Assembly (NCBI RefSeq): GCF_024741815.1
Contig: NZ_CP102951.1
Coordinates: 1,401,001-1,465,000 of the forward strand
DNA from: Pseudomonas sp. LS1212
Lineage (GTDB): Bacteria; Pseudomonadota; Gammaproteobacteria; Pseudomonadales; Pseudomonadaceae
DNA: 64,000 nucleotides
Direction of reading: 5' to 3'
The notes under the pieces are model-generated. The model had not been told where the DNA came from. It searched no databases and was given only the letters and a program-made list of their open reading frames with translations. Shown piece by piece: positions 8,755 to 16,562 of the stretch; the stretch's first letter is position 1, and the number at the start of each line of letters is the position of its first letter. Both the position numbers and the translations under genes were made by a program.

Positions 8755-8789
8755 AAAGCCCCGTAACTGAAAAGTTACGGGGCTTTTTT
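8755..8789 (+). terminator. rho-independent terminator of tRNA-Ser
   Basis: AAAGCCCCGTAACT paired with AGTTACGGGGCTTT around a GAAA loop, followed by further T residues. A strong intrinsic terminator eight bases behind the CCA end. Confidence 0.93.
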
Positions 8790-8808
8790 GTGTTTGTACG
8801 TAGAATTT

Positions 8809-8825
8809 GCACATAAATTATGTGC
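8809..8825. repeat. 17-bp perfect palindrome at island left edge
   Basis: GCACATAA-A-TTATGTGC. It lies between the tRNA terminator and the 3' end of the island operon, where no promoter is needed, so it may be a hairpin or a scar of the insertion. Nothing else was recognised in 8826-8955. Confidence 0.5.
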
Positions 8826-8955
8826 TTCCTTCCATTCTCAGACGCCCTCCAAGAGGAGAGGCTGACTACCCCTTGGGATGTAGCCAGCAGCTGACTCCTC
8901 AGAGCCGAGCACGCGGGCCAGGCAGTGACTCGCTGCCACCTCACTTATCTATCAG

Positions 8956-9831
8956 CTAAGGATTTGTTCGAAGTGCCTTGGGCATCATTACAGATCTTGA
9001 CAGGGTGAGTGCATCAATAAAACGAGGAATATATTTGCAGGCGACCAGATTTTCTTGCATTTGGTCTATGGAAAGCTCGATCTCCCCAGCATGGCCAATT
9101 AGCCAGACCCAATTCTGCTCACCCATCTCGAAGTAAGTAACATGGTGAAATGTTCTCTTCATAATGTCATATGAATTCTTCAGCGGTTCGCAGCGCCATA
9201 AACACGACTTACCAGCTGGCACTACCAGCGCGCCATCGGCTGTCAGCAGTTCTCTTACCTCGTTGTAGAACATCTCTGTGCCAGTCGATTCATCGAAAAC
9301 AGCCATCACAATGAGGCCATACTTGACGGGTGAGCGGCGGAGTTCTTTTATAATCTTTTCACCATCCTTGATGACTATTTTTATCAAGCTGTCGACATTC
9401 TCTCCACTGTAGTGTTGTATCTCGTCAATGTTATAACCATAAGGCAGATACTTTCCACACAGCAGCATGCATTCTTTATCGAAATCCACATGCGTTATAT
9501 TTTCTACGCCTGCCTCCTTCAGCATCTTTACATTCACGCCTTCCGAAGAGCCAATCACCAACGCCGACTTCGGTAAGCTGGGCATACTCAAAAGGGCCGG
9601 CATTACTTGGCCTTCATGGTAAGCTACATGGTTTAGTTCGGAGCTGCGCTGTTCACTATTACAAAAAAGTGTCACGCCATGAGCTGTATCTGCTATTAAT
9701 ACGTTCTGGAACCGTGTATTTGTTTGAATGTGTGTTCTGTAAATCTCCCAGGTTCTGCTAATTCCTTCCGAAATCGGTTCATGCCACAGGATAGACTCTG
9801 GTATACTGTTCGGTCGCGCTATTCTCCTCAT
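8956..9831 (-). CDS. spermidine synthase-like protein (island operon, last gene)
   Basis: A 291-residue protein from the ATG at 9831, which has an AAGAGGAG site eight bases upstream; a TTG at 9894 would give 312 residues. Aminopropyltransferase hallmarks: an N-terminal beta domain, VAYHEGQVMPAL (YHE at 71-73, as in the substrate pocket of SpeE), a Rossmann glycine loop altered to GSSEG (94-98), THVDFDKE for the acidic ligand of the nucleoside, and an FDESTG region whose D180 aligns by eye with the catalytic aspartate. The usual D-x-T-D-P becomes A-V-F-D-E, so the substrate may differ. It could transfer aminopropyl or aminocarboxypropyl groups. It lies 57 bases or more behind the polymerase gene in the same operon. 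Confidence 0.75.
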   Translation of the reverse strand: MRRIARPNSIPESILWHEPISEGISRTWEIYRTHIQTNTRFQNVLIADTAHGVTLFCNSEQRSSELNHVAYHEGQVMPALLSMPSLPKSALVIGSSEGVNVKMLKEAGVENITHVDFDKECMLLCGKYLPYGYNIDEIQHYSGENVDSLIKIVIKDGEKIIKELRRSPVKYGLIVMAVFDESTGTEMFYNEVRELLTADGALVVPAGKSCLWRCEPLKNSYDIMKRTFHHVTYFEMGEQNWVWLIGHAGEIELSIDQMQENLVACKYIPRFIDALTLSRSVMMPKALRTNP

Positions 9832-9951
9832 GCCATCGGCTCCTCTTTTACTGAGACTTGTATTAACAACCCTATTGGTGACACCCTCTTTCAAGCATTT
9901 TCATCTCGTGCTCTTCATTTTCCAGGCTGGGAGCGATTCAAATACCCAATT

Positions 9952-11046
9952 TCACCATGGCAACTCCATCTGCTGGCTATCATTTGCTTTCCTTTTTACC
10001 TTAATGGACAAACCAATTAATCGCACTGGTCGCCCTTTTCGCTTAGTGTCCCAGAGCGTGCGGCAAAGAGAAATCACAGTATCCTGGCAAATGCGGGTGG
10101 CGGGGGCTTCCGCAGAGGAAGTTGAAAAATCTGAAAATTTCAGTTTGACGAGGTTCTTTACAATAAAACTGTTGTCATTGATCTCGGGAAGCCTGTTTTC
10201 AAGGTTTTTCAACAAGTCGAAAAGTTCTTTTGAGCATGAGGGAAAGTCATTGCAGTCGATGGGCAAAGTCTTTTCAACACCCAGAGACTTAACATCACTC
10301 TCCTTCTCCTCTTTTTCCTCCACCCCCTGGCACCTTTCCCAAACATAAAACCCATGTACCCCAAGATTTCGCATTAGTGAAGGGATTTTATCCTCGGTAA
10401 CATCGCCACACCGACTGCAACCTAGATTTTCGAGCACTGAATATGTTTTAGGACCAACACCAGGTATTTTACGTATATCCAGCTCAGCTAAAAATTCTTT
10501 AACTTCCGGGGGGCGAATAACAAACATTCCGTCCGGTTTATTAACCTCCGAAGCAATTTTTGCAAGATATTTTAGAGGAGCGACCCCGGCAGAAGCTGTC
10601 AAGTGCAATTCCTGCTCTATCGCCTTGCGAATATGCGCTGCCATATAGGTTGCAGATCCGTTAAACTGAGTCTGCCCGCTGACGTCCAAAGAGGCTTCAT
10701 CGAGCGACAGAAATTCGATCTTATCCGTATACCTTCTGAAAATACTGTCAAGCTTTCTCGTTACTGCCTCGTAGGCTTCAAATCTTACAGGCAGCAGAAC
10801 CAGCTCGGGGCAAAGGCGGTAGGCTGTCGCAGTTGCTATACCGCTTTTAACTCCATATTGTCTGGCGATATAATTGGCCGTACTGATCACGCCTCGCTCT
10901 GCTGCTGTTCCCCCGACCGCAACCGGACATGATCGAAGATGAGGTGCATCAAGAAGTTCGACGGACACAAAGAATGAATCCATGTCAATATGAATGAACT
11001 TTTTCTGATACCCATCCGGTATTTCTTTTAAGGCTGCGTCTTGCAT
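9952..11046 (-). CDS. Y-family DNA polymerase (DinB/Pol IV-like) in island operon
   Basis: A 364-residue translesion polymerase. The palm motifs are intact: IHIDMDSFFVSVE (D21, D23) and FLSLDEASLDVSG (D116, E117). GKSGIATATAYRLCP-like finger residues and a helix-hairpin-helix stretch IRKIPGVGPKTYSVLENLG follow, then a little-finger domain with a glutamate/lysine-rich insert near residues 245-255. It is AT-rich like its neighbours and so not the ordinary chromosomal dinB. No LexA box is evident in the 55 bases before it; it appears to be read from the operon promoter. Its presence between biosynthetic genes is unusual. Confidence 0.88.
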   Translation of the reverse strand: MQDAALKEIPDGYQKKFIHIDMDSFFVSVELLDAPHLRSCPVAVGGTAAERGVISTANYIARQYGVKSGIATATAYRLCPELVLLPVRFEAYEAVTRKLDSIFRRYTDKIEFLSLDEASLDVSGQTQFNGSATYMAAHIRKAIEQELHLTASAGVAPLKYLAKIASEVNKPDGMFVIRPPEVKEFLAELDIRKIPGVGPKTYSVLENLGCSRCGDVTEDKIPSLMRNLGVHGFYVWERCQGVEEKEEKESDVKSLGVEKTLPIDCNDFPSCSKELFDLLKNLENRLPEINDNSFIVKNLVKLKFSDFSTSSAEAPATRICQDTVISLCRTLWDTKRKGRPVRLIGLSIKVKRKANDSQQMELPW

Positions 11047-11101
11047 GGTTATTCACTATTGCGCATATAGAGTCCAGTAAGGAGACCCGTGTAACAACGT
11101 A

Positions 11102-13237
11102 TCACTGAAGAACAAGGACGCTAAAAGACAGGGACCCATCTTGATTTCGAACCTCATGCACCCCTTGAATATGAGGAGAGAAGGCTGGATAGTTATTCGC
11201 CAGCGTCTCGATGGCAACAAGATAAGCGACTAATGCATGACTCCAACGCTCCCCAGGGGCGATACACATAATCCCAGGAGGGTACGGGATAACGCCTTCT
11301 GCTGCGATCATCCCTTCCGCTTCAGAAATCTTAATTAAAATGTTGTCACCACGAACAAATTTCTGGTTTGCGTCAAAGGGAGTGAACACAGCATCCAATG
11401 CGCAAACAGAACTGAAAATCACTGACTGTAACCGCTCGATTTCACAGGACGTGTACAGCGAGTTTATTGAATTGCAGAGTTCCTTCAGTGAGATACCCTC
11501 ATAATTAGACGGTGTTTTCGCGAGTGAAGGCAGAGCTTCCAGAGCAGCCACATCATTAGTTATCAATGATTCAAGCCTTGTGAGGCAATCAACCAACCGT
11601 GCAAGGTCGAAAATCTTCGAAGAGGGGGAGATTAAAAGGGTAAAATTGTAAAAGTCAGACTTTTCCGGAGTGAAGTTATTTTCTCGAAGGTAAGCTGTTA
11701 CGATACTTGCGGGAATATTAAGAGCTGCCTCACCGCTTGTCACTGACTGTTTGGTAACGAAGATAACCTTGCATGGGTCCAAATAATGTAACTCAGGTTC
11801 AATCAATGTTGTAGAGGCTTCGCCAGGTTTAACCGGAAAATAGGGTAGCGAGTCGGTCGATGTAAAAAAATGCTCATGGTTCGGAGAGACATATTCTCGA
11901 CTCCCATAATAGGGAGATATGTAACGGCATCGTCTTGAAACAAGTGATCTGAACTCGAATGCTGTACTCGCTGCACTGTTCCATAGAAGCTCTCCGTAGC
12001 CACCTGCGTGCACTGCAGCATTAACCTCTAGAGACATAAATAATGGATAAAACGGACTCGTGGAAGAGTGGAGCATAAACGCATTATTGAAGACATGCTT
12101 TGAGCAGTATTGCGACTTGTGCTCTATGTGCTTATCTTTCTTGTGTATTTGGGATGTTTGCGAAAAGCCGGACATTTGCTTGTGTACTGACTGGGTGACA
12201 ATCAGGCCAGGCGACTCTTCAGATACAGGTACGTTTAACGGCGAAAGATGAGCTAGCTGAGCCACAAAAGGCTCGTATCCTGACCAAGCGGAGTCAAAAA
12301 GAATATAATCGCAAAGATGACCTATTTTTTTGACCAACGCTCCCGCGTCCACTATCACTCCATCACACGTTGCATGCTGCACTATCGCAAGACGGAAGGG
12401 CCTTTCTTGTCCAGACTTCGCCACACTCGTCTGCGAAGCCTTGAATCTGAGAAGTCCTTCATCTAATGAGCCATTCTTGTATCCACCTAGAACGCCGCAG
12501 TCATCGCGAAAATTTTCTAAATACACGGGGAGCGCACCACTTTGAATAAGAGCTCCCAGAAAAATAGACTTATGGTTGTTACGATCCATGAGAACCAAAT
12601 CGCCCGCTGTTAACAGTGCGCTGGTGACAATCTTATTCGCCGTCGAGGTCCCGTTTAATACAAAATATGTCTCATCCGAATTGAATACATCGGCTGCCAA
12701 ACGTTCAGCGTCTCTGACGGGACCTTCATGACAGAGGACATCGCCGAGCTCCGGTGCCGCATGGGGAACGTCAACCTGAAATATCTGCTCACCTAGCAAC
12801 TCCTTGAGTCTTGTTCCTGCTGGATGAAGGTCTAGACATTTCCCTCCCTGGTGCCCGGGGCACGCAAATGTCGGCCTTTTCCTTGAAACAAACTCGGCAA
12901 TAGTTCGCGTAAATGGAGGATGAGACGCTAAATTAAAATTCTTGGCGGCAGCGTGTATTTTCTTGATAGTGAGTGGCGACACTAGATCTCGTAAAATCAC
13001 GGCCCGTTGCCTGATCAAGGGGCTGGATGGCTCTGCCTCACTGGTGAGTAAAACTATAAAAAGAGGGGTATTCCAACATTGTACGAATTCCATCACCCTC
13101 TCGGTTAAAGCATCATTTAATGTAAGAACAAGTGCAGAGGCAGAAACCAAATTAACGCATAGGCCGAGTTCTTCTAACGTAAAATCAGATTGGGCAAGCA
13201 ACTCAATGGATAGGCTATGTACGATTTTTGCTCTCAT
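11102..13237 (-). CDS. Orn/Lys/Arg decarboxylase-family PLP enzyme
   Basis: A 711-residue group III decarboxylase. Order of domains: an N-terminal receiver-like wing (about 1-105), the PLP core with the FVLNGTSTANK phosphate-binding loop (about 192-202), HATCDGVIVDA, the FDSAWSG aspartate (D315) and the cofactor lysine K353 in SVHKQMSGFSQTSQIH, then the C-terminal domain (PYPPGIMCIAPGE). The ATG at 13237 is chosen (AGGGG seven bases upstream); a GTG at 13255 is possible. It overlaps the MFS stop by 23 bases, implying coupling. Products would be putrescine, cadaverine or agmatine, or a decarboxylated special amino acid; which one cannot be told. Confidence 0.88.
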   Translation of the reverse strand: MRAKIVHSLSIELLAQSDFTLEELGLCVNLVSASALVLTLNDALTERVMEFVQCWNTPLFIVLLTSEAEPSSPLIRQRAVILRDLVSPLTIKKIHAAAKNFNLASHPPFTRTIAEFVSRKRPTFACPGHQGGKCLDLHPAGTRLKELLGEQIFQVDVPHAAPELGDVLCHEGPVRDAERLAADVFNSDETYFVLNGTSTANKIVTSALLTAGDLVLMDRNNHKSIFLGALIQSGALPVYLENFRDDCGVLGGYKNGSLDEGLLRFKASQTSVAKSGQERPFRLAIVQHATCDGVIVDAGALVKKIGHLCDYILFDSAWSGYEPFVAQLAHLSPLNVPVSEESPGLIVTQSVHKQMSGFSQTSQIHKKDKHIEHKSQYCSKHVFNNAFMLHSSTSPFYPLFMSLEVNAAVHAGGYGELLWNSAASTAFEFRSLVSRRCRYISPYYGSREYVSPNHEHFFTSTDSLPYFPVKPGEASTTLIEPELHYLDPCKVIFVTKQSVTSGEAALNIPASIVTAYLRENNFTPEKSDFYNFTLLISPSSKIFDLARLVDCLTRLESLITNDVAALEALPSLAKTPSNYEGISLKELCNSINSLYTSCEIERLQSVIFSSVCALDAVFTPFDANQKFVRGDNILIKISEAEGMIAAEGVIPYPPGIMCIAPGERWSHALVAYLVAIETLANNYPAFSPHIQGVHEVRNQDGSLSFSVLVLQ

Positions 13238-14432
13238 CCTCTTTCCCCTTTGCACTCCAGCGCAGTGGCGCGAGTAGCAGCATAAACGTTATGCCAACAA
13301 ATGTTGCTGGCCCAACGATAAAAAAGACAAAACTAGCAACAAGTCCTGAAACGGCATCACCTATCACGGTTGTGAAATAATACAGCGAAAAATTTTTACC
13401 TATTTCATTCTGGTTGGATAGATATTGAATGTTTGTAACAATAGCGATGTCGACAAAAGCCCCTACAAATCCCACAAAAAATAAAATAATCAGTGATACA
13501 ACAATATTGAACTCCAACATAACTGCTGCAAGAAAAAACAATATTCCATACAGCGTCCAGTACTTGAAAACTGATCTGGCAGTTGTTTTCTTGTTAAACC
13601 TGGTATACAACGTGCCGCCTAACACTGTACCCAGCGCAAGCAATGAGAAAACATAACCGACAGCAGCCTCTGATTGGAACCGTTCCAGCACCGATGCAGG
13701 TAATATGAAACGCAATACGGATGTAGCAAACATGGCGCAGATGGTCGTGCAACAGATAACACCGAACAGGGAGGCGTTAGACTCACGGAGCTGAGCTACT
13801 ATACCAGCAGTTTCCTTTATAAGGGCAAGACAGTTGAAAGGAGCGGGCTCCTGTTTCTTACTTGTCGCGAGTGTTGATATGCAAATAGCGGATAATAATA
13901 AAAAGACCGCAAAAAACAAAAATGTAAAATTTGGTGAGAATAATATTGAAATCATTGAAAAAACTAACGGGCCAATAATAGACGAGGTGTCCTCAACAAC
14001 TTGTACTCCGCTATTTATCGAAGAGAGATCATCCTTTGCCACGATTTCAGGAAAGTAGGCGCGAAAAGTCGGGACGTAAAAGCAGTCCAGCGCAGTCATA
14101 ACCATGGCAGCCGCAATTATAGCTGCGATAGTCGCTTGTGAAAACTGGAACAGAGCAAAAAACAATATTGCGACTATACACTTCAACAGTTCTACAATGA
14201 TAAGTGTTGTTTTTTTTCTGTAGTTATCCGCCAGCCATCCACCAACTGGAGAGAATAACGCGCTGGGCAAATATCGCAAAAAATACACGAAGCCAACCAG
14301 TAAAATATCTGCATCGACCAAAGTAACAATTGCGACAGCAAATGCAGTTTCAAATGCAAATTCTCCGCACTTTGACAGAAAGTATGCAGACGAAAGAATT
14401 TTGGTGCTTGAATTAAATGTCAATGCCTGCAT
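13215..14432 (-). CDS. MFS transporter, probable product exporter
   Basis: A 405-residue major facilitator protein with about 12 hydrophobic segments, of the EntS/MFS_3 type. The loop between helices 2 and 3 carries GWLADNYRKKT, the family motif A (G-x-L-A-D-x-x-x-R-x). It is encoded between the radical SAM gene (23 bases away) and the decarboxylase (overlapping), so it is a good candidate to export the operon's product. It is very AT-rich. The ATG at 14432 has AAGGA very close; another start is possible. Confidence 0.85.
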   Translation of the reverse strand: MQALTFNSSTKILSSAYFLSKCGEFAFETAFAVAIVTLVDADILLVGFVYFLRYLPSALFSPVGGWLADNYRKKTTLIIVELLKCIVAILFFALFQFSQATIAAIIAAAMVMTALDCFYVPTFRAYFPEIVAKDDLSSINSGVQVVEDTSSIIGPLVFSMISILFSPNFTFLFFAVFLLLSAICISTLATSKKQEPAPFNCLALIKETAGIVAQLRESNASLFGVICCTTICAMFATSVLRFILPASVLERFQSEAAVGYVFSLLALGTVLGGTLYTRFNKKTTARSVFKYWTLYGILFFLAAVMLEFNIVVSLIILFFVGFVGAFVDIAIVTNIQYLSNQNEIGKNFSLYYFTTVIGDAVSGLVASFVFFIVGPATFVGITFMLLLAPLRWSAKGKEDESKNRT

Positions 14433-14455
14433 ATCCTTGGCCGTCTTAGTGCTAT

Positions 14456-15862
14456 CTATGACGCGGAATAGATTAATTCGTCTCGTGTAATATCTCGTCC
14501 TGAGGTATTCAGTTTTTCAAAGACCAGCTTTTTCAGAATGTTCTGCTCGCTTTTCGGAATCAAGTAATACATGATGTTGCTGTACCATAAGTATCCTAAG
14601 CGAGTTAGTTTGTATGCGTCATCTGTTTCGGTGATTAGCTGTGCGTCTAATAGCGAATGGACTTTATCCATAAGTTCTTTTGGCATTTTCTCAATTTTTG
14701 CTCTACGCTTATTAATCTCGCCGTGATACGGCAGGCGCAGCACTACCGGTTTTATTGTGTCAAGAATCGCGTCATGATGGCTGATCTGACAAATACACTC
14801 ACCTTCCGACATTTTATTTATATATTTTTCGCGAAGTGGTGTATTAGTTATCACGTTTTCTGCAACCGAAGAAATGGCGCCCACACCAAATCCCAGCAAA
14901 TCACAATCTTCGTAGCCATAAACATGCTCGTGATAAATAAAAGAGTAATCTTTAGTTATCAGTTCACCGCTGTTTGAGGATGTACGTACATATCCATGTC
15001 CATTGTAAGGCACAAAGCCTTTCTGTCTCATATGTTCATCTATCATTAACTTCATATTAAGTTTGCGCATCGCTGGCATAACCTCGTTGAAGTTTTCCTT
15101 GATTTTTTTGTGCAATTTGACTGAGGTCGCAACATTATTGATTGGGTATATGTCAATATTTGTCAGCCCGAGTTCTACAGCTTTATCGATGTCCGCCAGG
15201 GTCTGACTCTCCCCGCTCCCGTTCATCCCATACATGATGTCACACAGGACATTCTTAAAATTTGGAACCAGTAGTGCGGCCGCTCTCTCGATTTCGCCAA
15301 TATCGTCATTTAGGTTGAATAGTTTTCGCCACATCGGATCTATTGTTTGCAATCCAAATCGCGCATGTGTAACACCGATGTCAGATAGAGCAATGACACG
15401 CTCCTTGTTGACGCTTGATACGTTAAATTCAAAAGAAAATTCGTCAACTGTCGACATGTCGAAGTGGCGATGTAAGGATTCGCCGATATCGTAGATGTTT
15501 TTCGGGGACAGTAGTGAGGGCGTTCCGCCACCGAAAAATACCGCCTTGACCGGAACTTTCTTGTAGTCAATCAATCTTGATTTGTACTCTATTTCCTTTA
15601 ATAGAACAGCGGTGTATCTATTTATATCTTCCTTATCCTTATATAGTCCGCGAGTAAAGGGGCAGAACGAGCAAATTGCTTCGCAAAAGGGAATGTGAAA
15701 GTACAGAGCGCGTGAATTTGCCTTTTCATTTGCCGTAGTCAATATCTGCGACAGTTGGCTCTCAGAGGATTGAAAGACTTTTAACGACTGCGAAGGGAAG
15801 AAGAAATTGTAAAGTGGAAATTGATAGTCGAACTTCACAAGGCCGTTATTGATAAGTTTCAT
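14456..15862 (-). CDS. HemN/HemW-like radical SAM enzyme, candidate peptide maturase
   Basis: A 468-residue radical SAM protein. The cluster motif is FHIPFCEAICSFCPF (C60, C64, C67; CX3CX2C) and the SAM glycine motif is GGGTPSLLSP at 111-120. FGLQTIDPMWRKLFN matches the HemN family RFGxQS-like strand, and a winged C-terminal region (LTRLGYLWYSNIMYYL) resembles HemN_C. A HemN-type second SAM site is plausible, and such class C enzymes include methyltransferases acting on aromatic carbons. There is no SPASM cysteine cluster as in MftC. Start: the ATG at 15862 has AAGGA six bases upstream; the frame is open to 15994 but that extension looks non-coding. It follows the peptide gene and attenuator. 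Confidence 0.85.
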   Translation of the reverse strand: MKLINNGLVKFDYQFPLYNFFFPSQSLKVFQSSESQLSQILTTANEKANSRALYFHIPFCEAICSFCPFTRGLYKDKEDINRYTAVLLKEIEYKSRLIDYKKVPVKAVFFGGGTPSLLSPKNIYDIGESLHRHFDMSTVDEFSFEFNVSSVNKERVIALSDIGVTHARFGLQTIDPMWRKLFNLNDDIGEIERAAALLVPNFKNVLCDIMYGMNGSGESQTLADIDKAVELGLTNIDIYPINNVATSVKLHKKIKENFNEVMPAMRKLNMKLMIDEHMRQKGFVPYNGHGYVRTSSNSGELITKDYSFIYHEHVYGYEDCDLLGFGVGAISSVAENVITNTPLREKYINKMSEGECICQISHHDAILDTIKPVVLRLPYHGEINKRRAKIEKMPKELMDKVHSLLDAQLITETDDAYKLTRLGYLWYSNIMYYLIPKSEQNILKKLVFEKLNTSGRDITRDELIYSAS

Positions 15863-15920
15863 TTCCATTCCTTCCCTTGCAGTGCAGGGTACAGGCCGTC
15901 CTACAAGACGACACGATAAC

Positions 15921-15930
15921 TGTCCGGACA
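15921..15930. promoter_or_regulatory. perfect palindrome TGTCCGGACA in radical SAM leader
   Basis: A 10-bp palindrome within the 160-base leader between the attenuator and the radical SAM start. Its half-site recurs at 16157-16178 near the operon promoter, suggesting a shared regulator. No regulator gene is present in the island. Confidence 0.35.
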
Positions 15931-16022
15931 TCCATGTCGATGAAATTAATAACCCCAAGTAGCATTGGGTTTTGTCCTGTGGCACGATTTCCACAACTTA
16001 TAATTGCCCGGCGTAAAGCAAA

Positions 16023-16050
16023 AGGGGAGGGAAGTTTCCCTCCCTCCCCT
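16023..16050 (-). terminator. attenuator between peptide gene and radical SAM gene
   Basis: Read on the minus strand, AGGGGAGGGA - GGGAAACT - TCCCTCCCCT forms a perfect 10-bp GC-rich stem, followed by TTTTGCTTT. It begins six bases after the peptide stop codon. A partial terminator here would give many peptide transcripts per enzyme transcript, as is common for RiPP precursors. It is also the layout of an amino-acid attenuator (leader peptide then terminator). Confidence 0.8.
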
Positions 16051-16055
16051 GGCTA

Positions 16056-16127
16056 TTACCACATGCAAACGCCCTTGGTGGTAACGTCGGTTACATCAGT
16101 TTCGAACAGTTCAATTGCGGATTTCAT
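16056..16127 (-). CDS. 23-residue candidate RiPP precursor peptide
   Basis: A short gene not called by length-limited ORF finding: ATG at 16127 with AGGA nine bases upstream, TAA at 16056. It encodes MKSAIELFETDVTDVTTK followed by GVCMW. The first 17 residues are acidic and helix-prone, like a leader; the tail holds one cysteine, one methionine and a terminal tryptophan. By eye, ETDVTDVTTKGVC lines up with the mycofactocin precursor segment ending in IDGMC, sharing E, T, both V, G and C. A rival reading is an attenuation leader peptide, but it has only one Trp, one Met and one Cys codon. It is directly upstream of the HemN-like enzyme and exporter. Confidence 0.7.
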   Translation of the reverse strand: MKSAIELFETDVTDVTTKGVCMW

Positions 16128-16156
16128 ATATATTTCCTGTTTTTATATGAGTAATG

Positions 16157-16178
16157 ATGTCCCGTGTTCCTAGGACAT
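16157..16178. promoter_or_regulatory. inverted repeat, candidate operator of the island operon
   Basis: ATGTCC (16157-16162) and GGACAT (16173-16178) form perfect 6-bp arms around a 10-base spacer. It overlaps the expected transcription start of the promoter below, a good place for a repressor. Confidence 0.4.
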
Positions 16179-16182
16179 TTGG

Positions 16183-16212
16183 AATCTAAGCTTGGGTATC
16201 AGCATTCGTCAA
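16183..16212 (-). promoter_or_regulatory. candidate sigma-70 promoter for peptide/operon
   Basis: On the minus strand: TTGACG (16212-16207), 18 bases, TAGATT (16188-16183). The -35 matches consensus at five of six positions and the -10 at four. The transcript would start near 16176, about 50 bases before the peptide ATG. Confidence 0.4.
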
Positions 16213-16448
16213 ATCTGCGTGAGTAACTAATTATTACTTAGTGGTCGCAACGGTAGAGTGTAATAGCTGACCTTTTCGGTAAAGTGTTGCGTTTATGTCC
16301 AATTACGAACTAAGTGTTGTGAAACCTCTTTTCCTACAAATCCTTCATATACACACTGTTTAAGCGGTTGAAATAACGACGCTTTTTAGGTTGTGTACGA
16401 AATGTCCTTCAGAAAAAAGATCGCTGCGATGTTTGGCTGGTGGCTAAC
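16213..16448. other. AT-rich gene-free stretch upstream of the island operon
   Basis: No reading frame with coding features on either strand. It contains one more isolated ATGTCC half-site near 16294. The last 60 bases, before 16449, look like the leader of the IS fragment that follows. Confidence 0.4.
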
Positions 16449-16562
16449 ATGGCAAAGCGTTACGCACTCACCGATTCTGCTTGGGAATTGATCGGGATTT
16501 GGTTGCTGGTGCGAACTTGCTTTAACAGCTATTCGAGGATCTGTGGCACGCTGCGCTGTTGA
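16449..16562 (+). pseudogene. IS5-like transposase N-terminal fragment
   Basis: The frame begins MAKRYALTDSAWELIG, which resembles the N-termini of IS5-group transposases (x-Y-x-L-[ST]-D-x-x-W-x-L-I). The similarity stops after about 16 residues and the frame closes at 37 codons. The following 250 bases (16563-16815) have island-flank GC content but no recognisable gene and are probably further IS debris. Confidence 0.4.

Noticed and set aside
15873..15994. Small ORFs in the leader between the attenuator and the radical SAM start, including a 39-codon frame with four cysteines
   Set aside because: No ribosome site, and the frame runs across the real radical SAM start; kept as non-coding leader.
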